From assembly GCF_000346465.2 (NCBI RefSeq), contig NC_034009.1:23366225-23430224 (forward strand): 64,000 nucleotides of DNA. The letters run 5' to 3'. Positions 45,667 to 57,718 of this stretch are shown here, piece after piece. How positions within the stretch are numbered: the first letter of the stretch is position 1; the number at the start of each line of letters is the position of its first letter. The notes beneath the pieces are model-generated. The model saw nothing but the letters and a program-made list of their open reading frames with translations. It was not told the DNA's origin and did no database searches. Origin of the DNA: Prunus persica (taxonomy: Eukaryota > Streptophyta > Magnoliopsida > Rosales > Rosaceae). Both the position numbers and the translations under genes were made by a program.

Positions 45667-46870
45667 CAGAAAATTAAGAGAAGCTCTCTTGGAATAATGT
45701 TATTAAAAACTGAGTTGCCAGAAACGTTAGACAAACCTGTCTAAATACACAATTCTCAACAACCCTCAACCCTTCAACTACTAGGGGAGTTATTACATAA
45801 AACTGAAAAAACAGGATTAATTTGGAGTCTTAATAGCGTAACTCCTAAACTGTCCAAAACAGAATTTATTGAAAAATTAACTACCAAACTTTAACTGCAG
45901 TTTTGGAAGGCCACTCGTGGCGTCGTTCCCTTTCCGAAATGGTATTTTGCGTCCTAATCGGAACTTGGACGACAAATCTGCATATTCCCACTACGTCCTT
46001 TTTCTAGCTCAACCGCGATAAAATCTGTCATCTGTTCTACATCACCAACTCTTTGTCCCCTACACACAAACAAAAAAAGTTTGTCTTTAAGAACATCAAA
46101 ATAGTATTCTAAGCCAATTATTAAAAGCAAGACAACAAACATGGTTCGATTAACATATTCAAAGCCAACTACAATAAAACAAAAACGGGACCACAACAGG
46201 AAATGTATACTGCATTAGAACCCACTCTCCTGACAACAAATAACACAAAAAGACCTAAAGACTATTCATTTGTACACAACGCGCATCACTATCAGGTCAA
46301 GATTCTTTTCCACATAACAGGACAAGATTCCTTTTCATAAAACATGTCCCTTTTCAGAAGAATCACTTACCATACACAGGTTGCACTTCTCCTGCTTCTC
46401 GCCAAACGAGCATCGTCGTCGAGTCGCATCGCTTCTTCTTGCCTTCAAGTTTTTGAAACCAACTCATAGCGCTCTCCCTCTCTCGATCGTATTCTCAAAC
46501 CCTATATCTAAAATCCCCAAATCTCAATTTTCCATCCCAAGCTGATTTCCTCTTTTCATTTTTGAGTTTTCAGAGATTATAGTGGTTGTTTTGTTAGAGA
46601 TGAGGTCCACAAATCCACATCAGCAGGCCCAATGATCGTTTTAGATACAGTAGTTGTTAGATGTGGGGTCCACAAGTACATGTCACAACCTCTGATTGGT
46701 GGGACAAATTCCAGCTCAGTTGAATTGACCAATATACCTCTGCCACGTCATCATTTTAACGGAACTTGGAATGGCGTTGACGGAAAGTGGTTAAGTGACA
46801 CACGAAACCTTGGTCAAGAGGGCAAAGTAGGTCACTTTAACTTTGAGGGATTAAAGCGATAATTGACCAA
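45667..46870. other. 5' and terminal region of the Mutator-like element
   Basis: Upstream of the broken transposase. Contains a GC-richer patch (46380-46500) that could be a leader exon on the minus strand. The end (46600-46870) has the style of a MULE terminus. No intact gene. Confidence 0.45.
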
Positions 46871-46875
46871 TGTTC

Positions 46876-47050
46876 CATAGAGCACTGTAGCAGTTAAGCC
46901 TATATGATATATGCTTAAATATGGTTTCCATACTTGGGTGTTTTTCTAAGTATGAGAAATGTTTTTTTGGCAAGCGAATGTATATGTGGTCTAGATTATC
47001 ACTCAATAACAACATAAGCATTTGTCATTTCCTTTTGAGTATATATGTAA
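46876..47050 (-). promoter_or_regulatory. Orphaned upstream region of SPH copy 1
   Basis: TTAAGCCTATATGATATATGCTT and following bases match the upstream regions of the intact SPH genes (for example CTAAGCCTGCAATATGCTT near 49864). They should once have led into SPH copy 1, now 10 kb away; the core promoter, start codon and signal peptide between them are lost. Confidence 0.6.
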
Positions 47051-47621
47051 TGCAGACATGGGTTATGCCAATTGGTTAGGGTCATATAATCGCATTGTGG
47101 TTGGTGTAAATTAAATATACATTATGATTTAGAAAGCTTTTTTTCATTTTTTTTATTATATATAAATGATATTCTACTTTAATCTAATCTGAATTAAGGA
47201 AAGATGAATTCAAACTCGGGTGCAGAGTGGGAAGCACATCCGTTTTAACAATTTAGCTAAGCCCATATCTACAAAGCTTTTCTTCTTAATTAGATGAACA
47301 ATGGAATATGTCCTTATCCAAGGTTTCATAAGCAATATTACATCGAGTACCGGCACCGGCCACCACCCTCTCCCCAAGTAAGCAGAGCAAAAGAGAAACA
47401 CACGCAAGATCACTTTTAGTAATTCCTTGTAATGTTGAATAAGATCTTACAAGACCATATACAAAATAAAGGAGTACATAATGAGACTTTACATCTCTTT
47501 TATTCCATGTAATATCGTCTAAGATATAAAAAGACAAATAAAATAAACAATGTGAAGAAATTATAGCTTATGCCCTTGATGAATCTTAATTAACAGCTCC
47601 TAATTAGGACTCACGGCGGTG
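47051..47621. other. SPH array spacer
   Basis: Spacer between the orphaned SPH upstream region and the 3' end of SPH copy 2. No gene seen. Confidence 0.4.
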
Positions 47622-48050
47622 TTAATTGTCCCAAACGTACTTCCTTAACCAATTGCCCCATTGGGTGTTAAACAAGTAAATCCCATCTTCCTGCGCTCTC
47701 CATATGCAATGGACACCACCACCACACAGTCTCAAAAGTTGTTTATCAAGTTTCCATGCATCAAAAACTACATGGTGGTTCTGGTACTTTAAATTGCAGA
47801 AGTAAAGGGTGGTGCCAAAGAAATTCAGACGAAATCCGAATTCAAACTGATCCCCGCGATGAGGAAGACTATGCGAAATGACATCATCTGCGGATTTACA
47901 TACGAAGGCCAGCTGTTTGTTGTCAAGGTTGTTGACAATGCGGATGAAATATTTTTTACCAGGTGTGGCCCCCGAGTCACCATGGGCAACAGATGCTAGC
48001 CCTAGGAAGAACACAAGACAGCAGAACTGAAATACTGCTCCTCTCTTCAT
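47622..48050 (-). CDS. S1/SPH self-incompatibility-homologue, copy 2 (intact)
   Basis: Single exon, 142 residues. A hydrophobic signal peptide (about 1-24, FCCLVFFLGLASVAHG) precedes the S1 fold. Landmarks are KKYFIRIVNNLDNKQLAFVCKS (about 33-54), FEFGFRLNFFGTTLYFCNL (about 70-88), LCGGGVHCIWRAQ (about 113-125) and a closing GNWLRKYVWDN, with the conserved cysteines. SPH proteins are small secreted plant proteins related to the Papaver S-determinant PrsS. Most members have no proven role and are not self-incompatibility factors. Its neighbours are paralogues in the same orientation. Length and signal peptide fit a working gene. Confidence 0.92.
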   Translation of the reverse strand: MKRGAVFQFCCLVFFLGLASVAHGDSGATPGKKYFIRIVNNLDNKQLAFVCKSADDVISHSLPHRGDQFEFGFRLNFFGTTLYFCNLKYQNHHVVFDAWKLDKQLLRLCGGGVHCIWRAQEDGIYLFNTQWGNWLRKYVWDN

Positions 48051-49306
48051 TTCTCTCCCTTTTTCTTTCAGATAATTCTGATGAAGGTAAAGATTTTGAT
48101 TTTTTGATCGAGATATGTATGCATTCCATATGCTTTTATATTGAAAAAGAATGCTATATATGTATATCCATAGTAACCATTTCTGCTGAGACTTAGATGG
48201 TGAATGGTATTAAATTAAAATTTAGGATGATTAAATGTATATGATGGTATATGCCTAAGCTTGGTTCACATGCTTGTGTGCATTGAACATACATGATATT
48301 TGCTCGCACATATATATATATATATATATTTGCTTGCATGACATATTATATATGTATAAGTGAGTAATATTCTTAATTATAACATATATATTTATGAGTA
48401 ATGTTTTCTTGCGATGCTTTTTAATGTGTGGTCTAAATTAACAATATCACAACATAAATATTTATCATACATATATTGCATAGAGGGAGCATGTATCTCA
48501 TTAAATGCCCAAAATTACCAAATGAAAAAAAAAAAAAAAAAAAAAAAAAGGTAGATAAAATAGCATGAAAATGAATGTTGGAATGCTGGCTGTCCTTTCC
48601 CATGGAATAAGAAGAAAAATACAGTGCACGGAGTCTGGACGTGTATCTTATCTTGTTGGCATTAGCAAGTTTGTTTGTTTTTTTCTTTCCTTTTCTTTAA
48701 TTTCTCTCTCTCTCATGGACCTCCCTTTTAAGCCAAAAACTTGGTTGGAGAAAATTATCAGCCACACCATACATTCGTCGGAATTAATCCAATTTCTTTG
48801 ATGTACTCTGATTTGTCTAACACCATGTAGACAAATGCCATGTCTTTTTGAAAATGTTATAGATGCATCCAACACAACTACGCACCTAAACTACTCTCAC
48901 GTGAATTTTTCCTCATCTTTTCATTTCATCTAAGTACGTAAATCATGCAGGCCAGGTACAGATAAGTTGTTCATCACAAATCAAGTATCAATTAATTTGG
49001 CAAATGAATTTGTTTAGACGACATTGGATGAGTTGTGTCAGCTTAATTTCATCCACTCTCAAGCAATTCTAAGTTTTTTTTTTCAGTCTTAGATGATCAA
49101 TATCGGAATTTTATCCGTATCCAAGGATTTGATAAGCATTGTTTAACAGAAATTGAAAAAGGTACTACATAACTTGGCCAAGAAAGAAAGAAACATTAAC
49201 TTAAGAAGAAACATAACAAGCTATTACAAGACAAATAAAACAAACAATGTGAAGAAAGCTTTTGCGCTTTGAGTCTTATTAACAGCTACAAATTAATTAT
49301 TAAGAA
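48051..49306. other. SPH array spacer with poly-A and TA tracts
   Basis: Promoter of SPH copy 2 (near side) and 3' flank of copy 3. Holds a TA run (about 48308-48330), a 25-A tract (48525-48549) and a stretch (48590-48800) paralogous to 34920-35610 but lacking the MITE there. Confidence 0.6.
48525..48549. repeat. Poly-A tract, 25 nt
   Basis: Uninterrupted A25. Could be a retroposon tail or simple-sequence slippage. Confidence 0.95.
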
Positions 49307-49741
49307 TCATTTTCCCATTTTCTCCCAAGAATACTTCCTTAACCAATTACCCCGCTGGATGTTATACAAGTAGATCCCATCCTCTTGCGCTTGCCATATG
49401 CAATGAACTCCACCACAGAGGTCCAAAAGTTGTTCATCAACTTGAAATGCATGAAAACCAACATGGTAATTCAAGTACCATAAATCGCAGAAATAATATG
49501 TGCTTAATTGGATGTCGAGACGAAATCCAAATTCAAACTCATCCCCACGAGCAGCAAGGCTACGCGCAATAACATCTTCTTGTGATTTGCATTCGAAGTC
49601 CAGCTTCTTAGCGTCCAGATTGTTAACAATGCGTACAAAGAACTTCTTGAAAGGTGTGACAGAAGTGTCTCGTTGGGCAGCAGATGCTAACCCAAGGAAG
49701 AAGAGAAAACAATAGAACTGGAAAATTGATTTTCTCTGCAT
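49307..49741 (-). CDS. S1/SPH self-incompatibility-homologue, copy 3 (intact)
   Basis: Single exon, 144 residues with an N-terminal signal peptide (about 1-23, FQFYCFLFFLGLASAAQ). The S1 fold is complete: KKFFVRIVNNLDAKKLDFECKS, FEFGFRLDIQLSTYYFCDLWYL, LCGGVHCIWQAQEDGIYLYN and GNWLRKYSW. It is closer to broken copy 1 than copy 2 is (both have VTPFKKFFVRIVNNLD), so the array grew by more than one duplication. A TATA box (TATAAA, 49821-49816 on the minus strand) lies about 75-80 bp upstream. Predicted secreted; function unknown. Confidence 0.92.
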   Translation of the reverse strand: MQRKSIFQFYCFLFFLGLASAAQRDTSVTPFKKFFVRIVNNLDAKKLDFECKSQEDVIARSLAARGDEFEFGFRLDIQLSTYYFCDLWYLNYHVGFHAFQVDEQLLDLCGGVHCIWQAQEDGIYLYNIQRGNWLRKYSWEKMGK

Positions 49742-49815
49742 TTTTCTGTTTTCTTTTTTTTTTTAAATGAAGAGATTTTGATACGTATATGGATATATAA
49801 TGCATCCCTTGTGCG

Positions 49816-49821
49816 TTTATA
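49816..49821 (-). promoter_or_regulatory. TATA box of SPH copy 3
   Basis: The minus strand reads TCTATAAACG, about 75-80 bp upstream of the start codon. The equivalent spacing in the other copies has only TATATA-like stretches. Confidence 0.5.
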
Positions 49822-50236
49822 GATACATACACAACAGACTAGCATGTATAGTGACCATATACGCTAAGCCTGCAATATGCTTTATGTGGTTTCACCACAT
49901 ATACTTGGTGTCATGACATTAGGATGGTTCAATGGACGTACATATACAAGCATTTGCCATTTCCTTTTAAGCATACATAGAGAGCTTATATGTCATTAAA
50001 TAGTGTTTTTTATTCTCTTGTACGACATGGAGTGTTAACTGGATTTGCCCGCATCTTTGGTGTGCTCCCAAGTAGTCTTGGGTGGTACCCATGTTTTTTA
50101 AGTCTTAGATCAATATCGGAATATTATCCTTGATTATCCAAGGATTTGTTTTATAAGCCTTATTTTTCCTTCTTAACAGAAATTGAAAAGGGTACTATAT
50201 ATATAGGACATATGTAACTTGGCACAAGATGACCCC

Positions 50237-50425
50237 TTAACCCCAAAAACAAAGCAAGAAAGAAATCCGGCATTTGAAGTCCAGCTTTTTATTGTCCAGG
50301 TTGTTAACCATGCGAACAAAGTACTTGTTAAAAGGTGTCACAACCTTGATGCCTTGGGCAAGAGATGCTAATAACCCAAGGAGGAAGAGAGAGCCGTACA
50401 ACAGGAAAATAACATTTCTCTGCAT
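50237..50425 (-). pseudogene. S1/SPH self-incompatibility-homologue, truncated copy 4
   Basis: 62-residue frame: a good signal peptide (FLLYGSLFLLGLLASLAQG) and the first S1 strand (NKYFVRMVNNLDNKKLDFKC), then nine unrelated residues and a stop. The sequence after the break (ACTTGG..AAGATGACCCC..TTAACCCC) matches the 3' flank of SPH copy 1 at about 35850-35885. A deletion therefore removed about 85 C-terminal residues and joined the gene to its own downstream flank. It could still be translated as a short secreted peptide, but I treat it as a pseudogene. Confidence 0.85.
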
Positions 50426-53400
50426 TTTATGATATTATAATTTATTTTTGATGAAGATATATTTTGATATGTATGGATATTGCATTCATATAGTAAAAGA
50501 ATGAATGGTACATATACACAACATACTTCCATGTATAGCGACCATATCTGCTAAATATGCCATTCTTTCTTGGTGTGAAAAAAATGGCATGACAATATTT
50601 AACCATTTCTGCTAAATGGTTGCCATACTTAGTGTGGATAAAAATGGTATGAAATTCAAAACTTGGGGTGGTTATATGTGCAAGCTTACATGGTTCACAT
50701 ACTTGTGTACATTGACATAGATTTGGTTGGTTACATGGTGGCCATACTATTACGAGTGGTTCTAAGTATGTATAAGTAATGCTTTCTTGCTTTGACCCAA
50801 AAAATAATAATAATAATTCTTTTTTGCGAAGTTTTTTGGTGAAATATTTATATGTGTAATCTAAATTCACAACATGACAACATAAATTTTTATAATTTTC
50901 CTTCTATGCATAAAAAGGGCATGCACAACATTAAATAACTGAAATTGTGAAATGGCAGAAAGTCCATCACGTTCTTGAACCAAGCATAACTTGTGTGAAG
51001 GCCAACCAAATAAAGTGTCGTGCCTTTATCAGTGGGTTGAGTTTCAACAATGTAAATGTGTAAGATGATGGTTTTTTACACAAATAACTGGAAAAATTCA
51101 GTAAGTGCGAAAATGATCCATATAAGAATAAAATCACTGAGAAAAAGGTGTAAAATTTACAGAAGTCAGCTCAAAAACAGGCCCGACCACGTGGTACGGC
51201 GTTGCTGTCAGTGTCCTATCTTTATCAATGGGTTGAATTTAAACACTCCGAAGACCACACTTGCAGAAAATACATGTGTGTTTTTTCTGAAACTTATGAT
51301 GGAAGTGATACATCAAGCAAAAGCAATGGACCAATGGAAGCTCGTTTTTCATCATGCAATTGAACATTTGTTCTCTCGTACGACTTCGTATAGAAAATAA
51401 ACGTCTTTTTTTACTAGAAAAATACCAAGGCCAAAACAAAAGTGATGGTATTTTGTTCCTTTAAACTAGTATTTAGTTTTGTAGTCAGAATTAAAAAGTT
51501 TCGGAAAAAATGTTATTCGGAATCAGAAATTTTTCGATGGGTGGTCTTGCTAAAATTATTAGCTTGAACTCTTAAGATTTTGGTTTTTTTTCATTTACTA
51601 ATTTTCAATCAACTTTATAAGACAAATACATATTAAATATTGCCAAAAAATATATATTATCAAAATTAATATATGTTTAACAATATAATTAAAAGTGTAT
51701 CTATTCAAATTTCTTGTTTATTGGCATCAACGGAATAAGCTTCACAAATACAAAGTGAAAAAATATAAATAATTAAGTTTCACATATAAATTAGTTGTAA
51801 ACACTAGAAGCATATAATTAGGTTAATGTTCCGTTTTTGAAAGCTTTTTCCCACCTGTGAGTTTCAATTACCTACAGCTGTCTGTAATTGTGAATTGAAG
51901 GACTCGTGAGGGTTTTTATTGGTCCAATGTTAAAAAGCTTTCCCTTTTTTTTGTGTGGATAAAACATGATTATTGACTTTGTCAACGAAAAAATAAAGGC
52001 AAAAGGCCGCATGCTTTGAGGGGGAAAAAAAACCAAAACTGATAAGCAATTGTACGATTCGCTCAAAGCAAAAGGTAGCAATTTTGGTGGACCATATAAA
52101 TATAGATTTAATATATTTTTTCTTCAAAGCTTTCCTGGGCTACAGCCCACCACAGTCTTGGCTTAGTTCCGCCCTCTCTCACATGCTGCTGGGTGGTGGT
52201 GGTGGTGGGACACTTCAGTTTTACATCATTTGTGCAAGAGGGCAGTTGCAATGGTTCCTTCGACCAACGACACAAAAGTATCAATATCTCTCGTATTTGT
52301 ATTTATTTATTTTTTAAAAAAAATTATGTACTATTGTGTAACTTTTGTGTGTTTAATAATACAGAATAAAATAAAATTAGACTTTTGGACTATCCTATAA
52401 CAGAAGCCTTGTATATATCACGAATATAAAGGAGAAGTCTTACAAAATTAATGTATCATGAAAATTCGAATTTAAAATTATTAATTTGTAAGTCAATATA
52501 ATTTCCAGACCCGTACAAAACTAATTGAACAGAAAGAAAAAAAAAATATGAACGTTCTGGCTCAGAAAAGATGTAGTCGATATTATTATCTTGTTATATA
52601 TTAATAACGAAAAGATAAATACTTGGATAGCAAAGTTACAATATTAAGTTACAGACAAAATGAAAATCCCCAGGACGGTGGGTACTACGTCATGGATGAC
52701 GACAACCGGCAAGTGAGTCTCCAAGAGAAGGCCGCAATCCCCACTGCATCCTCATCATCATTTATTTTCACGTTATCATAGATCGTACACAACAATATTT
52801 TGCTAATCTCAATTATTAAGCGGGGTCCAACAAGAACAGGATCTTTAAGCTCAATTATTTAGTCTTTATTTATCCCGGGAGGAGAGACTCAGATAGAGAA
52901 GCCAAGTATCATATTCATGGGTGAGGCTGACTGAGCAAAATCCAAACTTGGTTCCATCATCTTCTCCCTTCCTTCATATCTATCTCTACCGACACCACGG
53001 TTTTAACTCTTGCGACAAGTTTGTAGCTCAAATTATACTCACTCAAAATGACTCAATCATATCATTTTAATTCTGTTCTATATGTTGGAATTGGACTTTT
53101 TCACTTATGAAGACTTTTTTGCTAGTACTTATTCTCTGTTTGGATGAAAGAATTGATAATTGCATAGGATTCTTAAATGACAGAATGTAATATTTAAATT
53201 AATCTACTTAGGATGTATGATTTTATCTTATGAAATAGGTTGATATAGAATTAAAGCAAATTCAACTAAACTCTAACCTAAATTGCAAAGTAGATGTTGA
53301 ACTTGGATTTATGTTCGAAGTGAGTAGCCCTAATAGTAATAACCGTGTAAGAGTAGTTAAATAGCAAAAACCAAAAAAAGCATAAATTAAATGGAATTAA

Positions 53401-53426
53401 AATTTAACATTTTATTCTTTATCAAA
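50426..53426. other. AT-rich intergenic region
   Basis: No supported gene. The first part resembles upstream regions of the SPH genes. A short repeated phrase (TTTATCA.TGGGTTGA) occurs at about 51028 and 51220. A GT-rich patch near 52195-52210 could not be assigned. Long poly-A/T tracts. Confidence 0.4.
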
Positions 53427-53436
53427 TATTTTTAAA

Positions 53437-54393
53437 GATTAACTACATTTTAATCCCTGAATATTTAGGGTCAATATTGAAATGGACCCTGAAGTTTCAA
53501 TTTCATCAATTTCATACTTGACATTTCAAAATATAACGAATTTATATCGGCCGTTACATTGACCGTCATGTCAAACGTTAAATGCTGACGTGGCAGTTGT
53601 GGGACCCACTACAAAACATATTTCTCTCTCTTCCTTGCGTCTCTCTCTTCTCCTTCGACACAGGCACTGTGCAACCAGTGACTGTTCGTCTTCCGGCGAC
53701 ACAACACCGCTGTATGGCCACCTCCGACTACAGGATCAGTCGAAAAATGACCGGCTACTTCCGGCAACCATGTCTCAGCCAAGGCCAGACTTCTCCAGTT
53801 CCTCACGACGCCAACGAGAGGTTGGGAAGGGAGAATGAGGGTTTCGCCTTCCAATGCCAATTCCAGCGACTTCAGTGGCCGTTGACGTCAATTAAGGTAT
53901 GGTTTTTCATCCCCTCCACGTGTTCTTACTGTTGGTATATGTAGTTTAGATCGATTTCATGATTGAGAGTTCGAATTAAAACCCCCAAAATGGCCGACTG
54001 TTTTGGCCTTGATTTACCCAATTCCGCTCAATTTTTGGCCGGGGCCCAAGAACAAAATTTGCACCCCTGATTAGCGGGTCATTTTCTGATCGGTCCCATA
54101 GTCGGAGGTGGTTGGAAGGCGGCGTTTTGTAGCAGGGAAGACTAACAATCACTGTGCAAACAGTAACTGTGTCGAAAGGGAAGAGAGAGACACGGGGAAG
54201 AGAGAGAAATTGATTTGTGGTAGGTCCCACAATTGCCACGTCAGCATTTAACGTCGAACCTGAACGTTAATATAACTCCCGATGTAAATTGGTCATATTT
54301 TGAAATGTAAAGTATGAAATTGATGAAATTGAAATTTCGGAGCCCATTTCAATACTGACTCAAAACCTCTAGGGACTAAAATGTAGTTTATTC
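53437..54393. mobile_element. Non-autonomous Mutator-like foldback element
   Basis: 957 bp with long inverted arms (about 53437-53760 and 54090-54393). The ends read GATTAACTACATTTTAATCCC and, as reverse complement, GAATAAACTACATTTTAGTCCC. A perfect 10-bp direct repeat TATTTTTAAA at 53427-53436 and 54394-54403 is a plausible target duplication; Mutator-like elements make 9-11 bp. The arms stay similar over about 300 bp with substitutions and small gaps. It has no transposase. The middle (53890-54000) is the unpaired loop. Confidence 0.85.
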
Positions 54394-54403
54394 TATTTTT
54401 AAA

Positions 54404-55163
54404 CATGTTATTATGATTTTACATTGTATATAAAAGAAATAAAATTAAAAATAAAAATAAAAGTGTCCTCGTTCTTCCCGCATCGTAGTCACGTGCTTTT
54501 CCATCCCCATTCGTATTAATAGCGATCCTGCCTTTTTGTCGCTGACCAACCCAATTGTACCACGACCCATCTCCACCGTCCAGATCAATTACAATTTACA
54601 ACAAACACGTGAATTCTTGCAGAAAAATAAAATTAAAAAGAAGCTAGCAATTAAAATTAAGGTTGGGGTAAAAATTGATATTAAATAAATAAATAATAAG
54701 AAGCTAGCAATTAAAAAAATGGCAGGCCTGAGAAAAAAGGCGTCGACGATGGTCATGTTAAGAATAAATCTTTTATGTTGTGTTGATTGGGTTCCTCCCC
54801 CCGCCCAGTTCACCCAAAAATATATTATATATTTTAATAATACGCATGTCAGCGACTTCCCAAGATAGAAAGATAGATTGTCTTCCCAATCATACACTGC
54901 ACTTCCCATTTGCACTTTGGCAAAATAATATATTTATATAAAAAATCACCATCACAATCGAAAAGCCGAAATTGATAGACACACTCCCTTGTCATTTCTT
55001 GCTGATTACAAATTTTCTACTCTGAAAAAATCTGCAAGGAAAAAAAAACCTATCTCAAGGGTGTTTTGAAATCAGTCTTAAACAGAAAGCAAAGCAGATT
55101 TGAAGAATCCATAGATATAGTTTGCTTCAAGACGATAGAGATTAGGAAGGAAGAAAAATTAGC
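54404..55163. promoter_or_regulatory. Upstream region of CONSTANS-like gene
   Basis: AT-rich. Contains TTATATAAAAAA at about 54935-54945, a likely TATA box, then a leader of roughly 200 nt before the start codon at 55164. An ACGTG core (TCACGTGCT, about 54490) could be a G-box-like light or ABA element. Confidence 0.5.
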
Positions 55164-57718
55164 ATGGCGAGCCCGAAATCCAGAAGCGGGGAGGGCGTGC
55201 CCTGCGATTTCTGCACTGATCAGCCGGCGGTTCTCTACTGTAAGGCCGACTCCGCCAAGCTCTGCTTATTCTGCGACCAGCACGTGCACTCCGCCAACTT
55301 GCTCTCCCGGAAGCACGTGCGCTCTCAGATCTGTGATAATTGCGCGTCCGAGCCCGTCTCCGTCCGCTGCTCTACCGACAACCTCGTTCTCTGCCAGGAG
55401 TGCGATTGGGACGCCCACGGTAGCTGCTCTGTCTCCGCCGCACACGATCGCACCCCTCTCGAGGGCTTCTCCGGCTGCCCCTCCGCGCTCCAGCTCGCCT
55501 CCCTGCTGGGCCTCGATCTCCACGACAAGAACGTTCCGGGTCAGCCCGACCCGCAGCTCCAGAACTGGGATATGGGTATGCCCTCCCTGGATTCTTCTTG
55601 GAGTGGGATGGGCCTGCAGGACTTGATGGTGCCCAACCACAACCAGAACGGCGTCGTTTACCCGAATGATGAGCTGATGGTGAAGAGACAGAGTGCCGGG
55701 GGCATTAGCGGGAAGCAGAAGCAAGGGATACAGAAGCAGCTGGTGGAGTTGCTTAAGAGAGACTTGGACGGTGGCGGTGGCGGTGGCGGTGGCGGTGGTT
55801 GTGGTGATGGTGGAGAGAATTTGGTGGTGCCGCGGACGCCAACAAGCAGTGCTTGGCAGGAGGACAATGGAAATGGGAACGTGGAAGGTCTTGAACCGCT
55901 TGATCTGGGGAATAGGAATGGAGGTGTTGATGGGGTTGTAGTTTCTGCTGCCACTTCGCAGCCATTGTTGCAGCAACAAGCGCCCTTTACGTCTCTGCTT
56001 ATGATGCCTGAAGAGAACCGTGGCATTGTCGACGGTGACATGTTGTGGAATAGCAACCCCCATGGTCAGAGCAGTGAGGTATTGTCTTCAATTGCTAAAC
56101 TGAGCTTAGTTAAAACGCATTGATAACGAATCTGCATCGTTTGTTCATTTGAAGACAATGGAAACAAGAGTTACAAGTTTCTGTTCTAGTTTACTGCTCT
56201 CATCCCTTTTGTAGTGAACAATTCTTCTTATAATTCCTTCATCTGTCTAATACTAAATCTAGAAAATTGCATAGTGGCATGTTCGAGACAAAAGAGATGT
56301 AGTTTTTTCAAGTTCATGAGATGTCAATTGCGAACTCTTATTTCTCATGGTTCCCTTTCTTTTTTCTTTTCTTTTTTGGTTTACTATTTGCAAGTCATAT
56401 ATTAGCTTTGACCGGGGTGAATTGTTTGCAGTATTAAAGGTTTCATCTGCTTTAGATCCCCCTGCAAGGCAATTTACTCATAATTCTACGGTGTAGATTT
56501 CAATTGTGTTTTGGGTGCACCTATGACAATCATGCTAACTTGCTACTGGCTTGCAGATATGGGATTTCCATTTAGGACGGTCGAGGGATCATGAAGAATC
56601 AGGTCCATTGGAAGTCACATATGGTTCAAACGATTCAGGATTTATGATTAAGAATTTTGGTGAACTTATGAAAGAAACATCTTTGACTGATACAAAAATG
56701 TTCAGAGATTTGTACCAGATGAACTGCCCTGTTGGACATGATGATATAAAATTCAGTGTGAGTCCTTTCTGTATTTATTTGTTTGTTCAATCAATTTTTT
56801 TTTTCTAAAGTTCCCTCAGGCATTTTATGTACATCAATAGTACCATACAGTCCTCTCGTGCGACCATTTGTCATGTTCAAGTATTTAGTATCTCAATCAA
56901 TATTGACAGCTTTCTAGTGTGTAGTTGTTATCTAATATACACTAGCACCCCTGTATGTGATTTGTTGAACCTCACTTTTCAGTCTGGAGAAATGTACAAA
57001 ATGCCGTATGTTAAATCCCTCTTTTTTATGCAGTTTGAGTAGAAATTTTAACAAAATGGTCAAGATTGTAAACAAAAGGTGTTTTGATTGTTACTGGAGT
57101 TTTGATTCATGGCATTCACACATTTTACATACATGAATATCACTAAACCATCTGTAAGCAGGGCTTATGCTTTTCTTCATGTATGCAAATTTTGCTTCTT
57201 TAATTGTGAGGGGGGCAGTGGAATATTGTGATGTTTATAATTCAAAAATGCAGAACAACTCCAATAACCCCACACCCAGTCAGGGGCCAGCAACATCTGA
57301 GAGCAACAACATCCCTGTTGGGCGGCCGTCATTGGGGTCAGCTTTTGGTGAAGACAAAGGCTCTGGTGCTTCTACAGATCTCAATTTTATGGAACAATCT
57401 TTTCTGATGAGAGGTGACAGTCTGAGAACGGTAGGCACAAAGGCTGACATGGAGCTACTAGCACAAAACAGAGGCAACGCTATGCTACGTTACAAAGAGA
57501 AGAAGAAAACCCGAAGGTATGTTGCCCATTTTGTCTTCTTTTAATACTTTACGCGGTCCTGTCGTCAACATAACTATATAATAGAGTTGTTCCCTTTTTT
57601 TTTTTTTGTGAGTAGATATGATAAGCACATAAGATATGAGTCAAGGAAAGCAAGAGCTGATACTAGGAAGCGAGTCAAGGGTCGATTTGTGAAGGCTACT
57701 GAGGCTCCTGATGGTTAG
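55164..57718 (+). CDS. CONSTANS-like B-box/CCT protein (COL13-15 type)
   Basis: Four exons (55164-56078, 56557-56757, 57254-57516, 57616-57718) encode 493 residues. B-box 1 begins C14-x2-C17 ([23 protein letters not shown]). A second B-box follows at about 57-100 ([15 protein letters not shown]...CQECDWDAH). A Gly run near 208-217 comes from GGT/GGC repeats. The CCT domain (about 445-487) spans the last intron: [10 protein letters not shown] then [25 protein letters not shown]-box pairs mediate protein contacts and CCT binds DNA with NF-Y subunits. Group members act in photoperiod, light or clock-related regulation. The exact orthologue (COL14 or COL15 likely) is not settled. All domains are intact. 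Confidence 0.92.

Larger units (their letters stand above)
36573..46870 (-). mobile_element. Mutator-like element inserted in SPH copy 1 (with nested Copia)
   Basis: Between the two parts of SPH unit 1 lies a block with a GRF zinc-finger gene (+) at its left and a MURA-type transposase (-) filling the rest, the usual content of a plant Mutator-like autonomous element. The transposase is decayed and split by a 4.7-kb Copia. I could not find matching terminal inverted repeats: the right end (about 46600-46870) has a MULE-like terminus (GGTCAATTATCGCTTTAATC on the minus strand), whereas the left end appears deleted. Outer limits come from where SPH homology stops and resumes. Confidence 0.6.

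Noticed and set aside
36182..50425. S-locus (self-incompatibility locus) interpretation
   Set aside because: S1/SPH homologues are large families in most eudicots, and no S-RNase, F-box or receptor-kinase partner is present in the window.
55266..56063. 265-residue minus-strand frame across the COL first exon
   Set aside because: Antisense shadow of the Gly-repeat and B-box coding region. Its Thr-Ala-Thr repeats mirror GGT/GGC codons.
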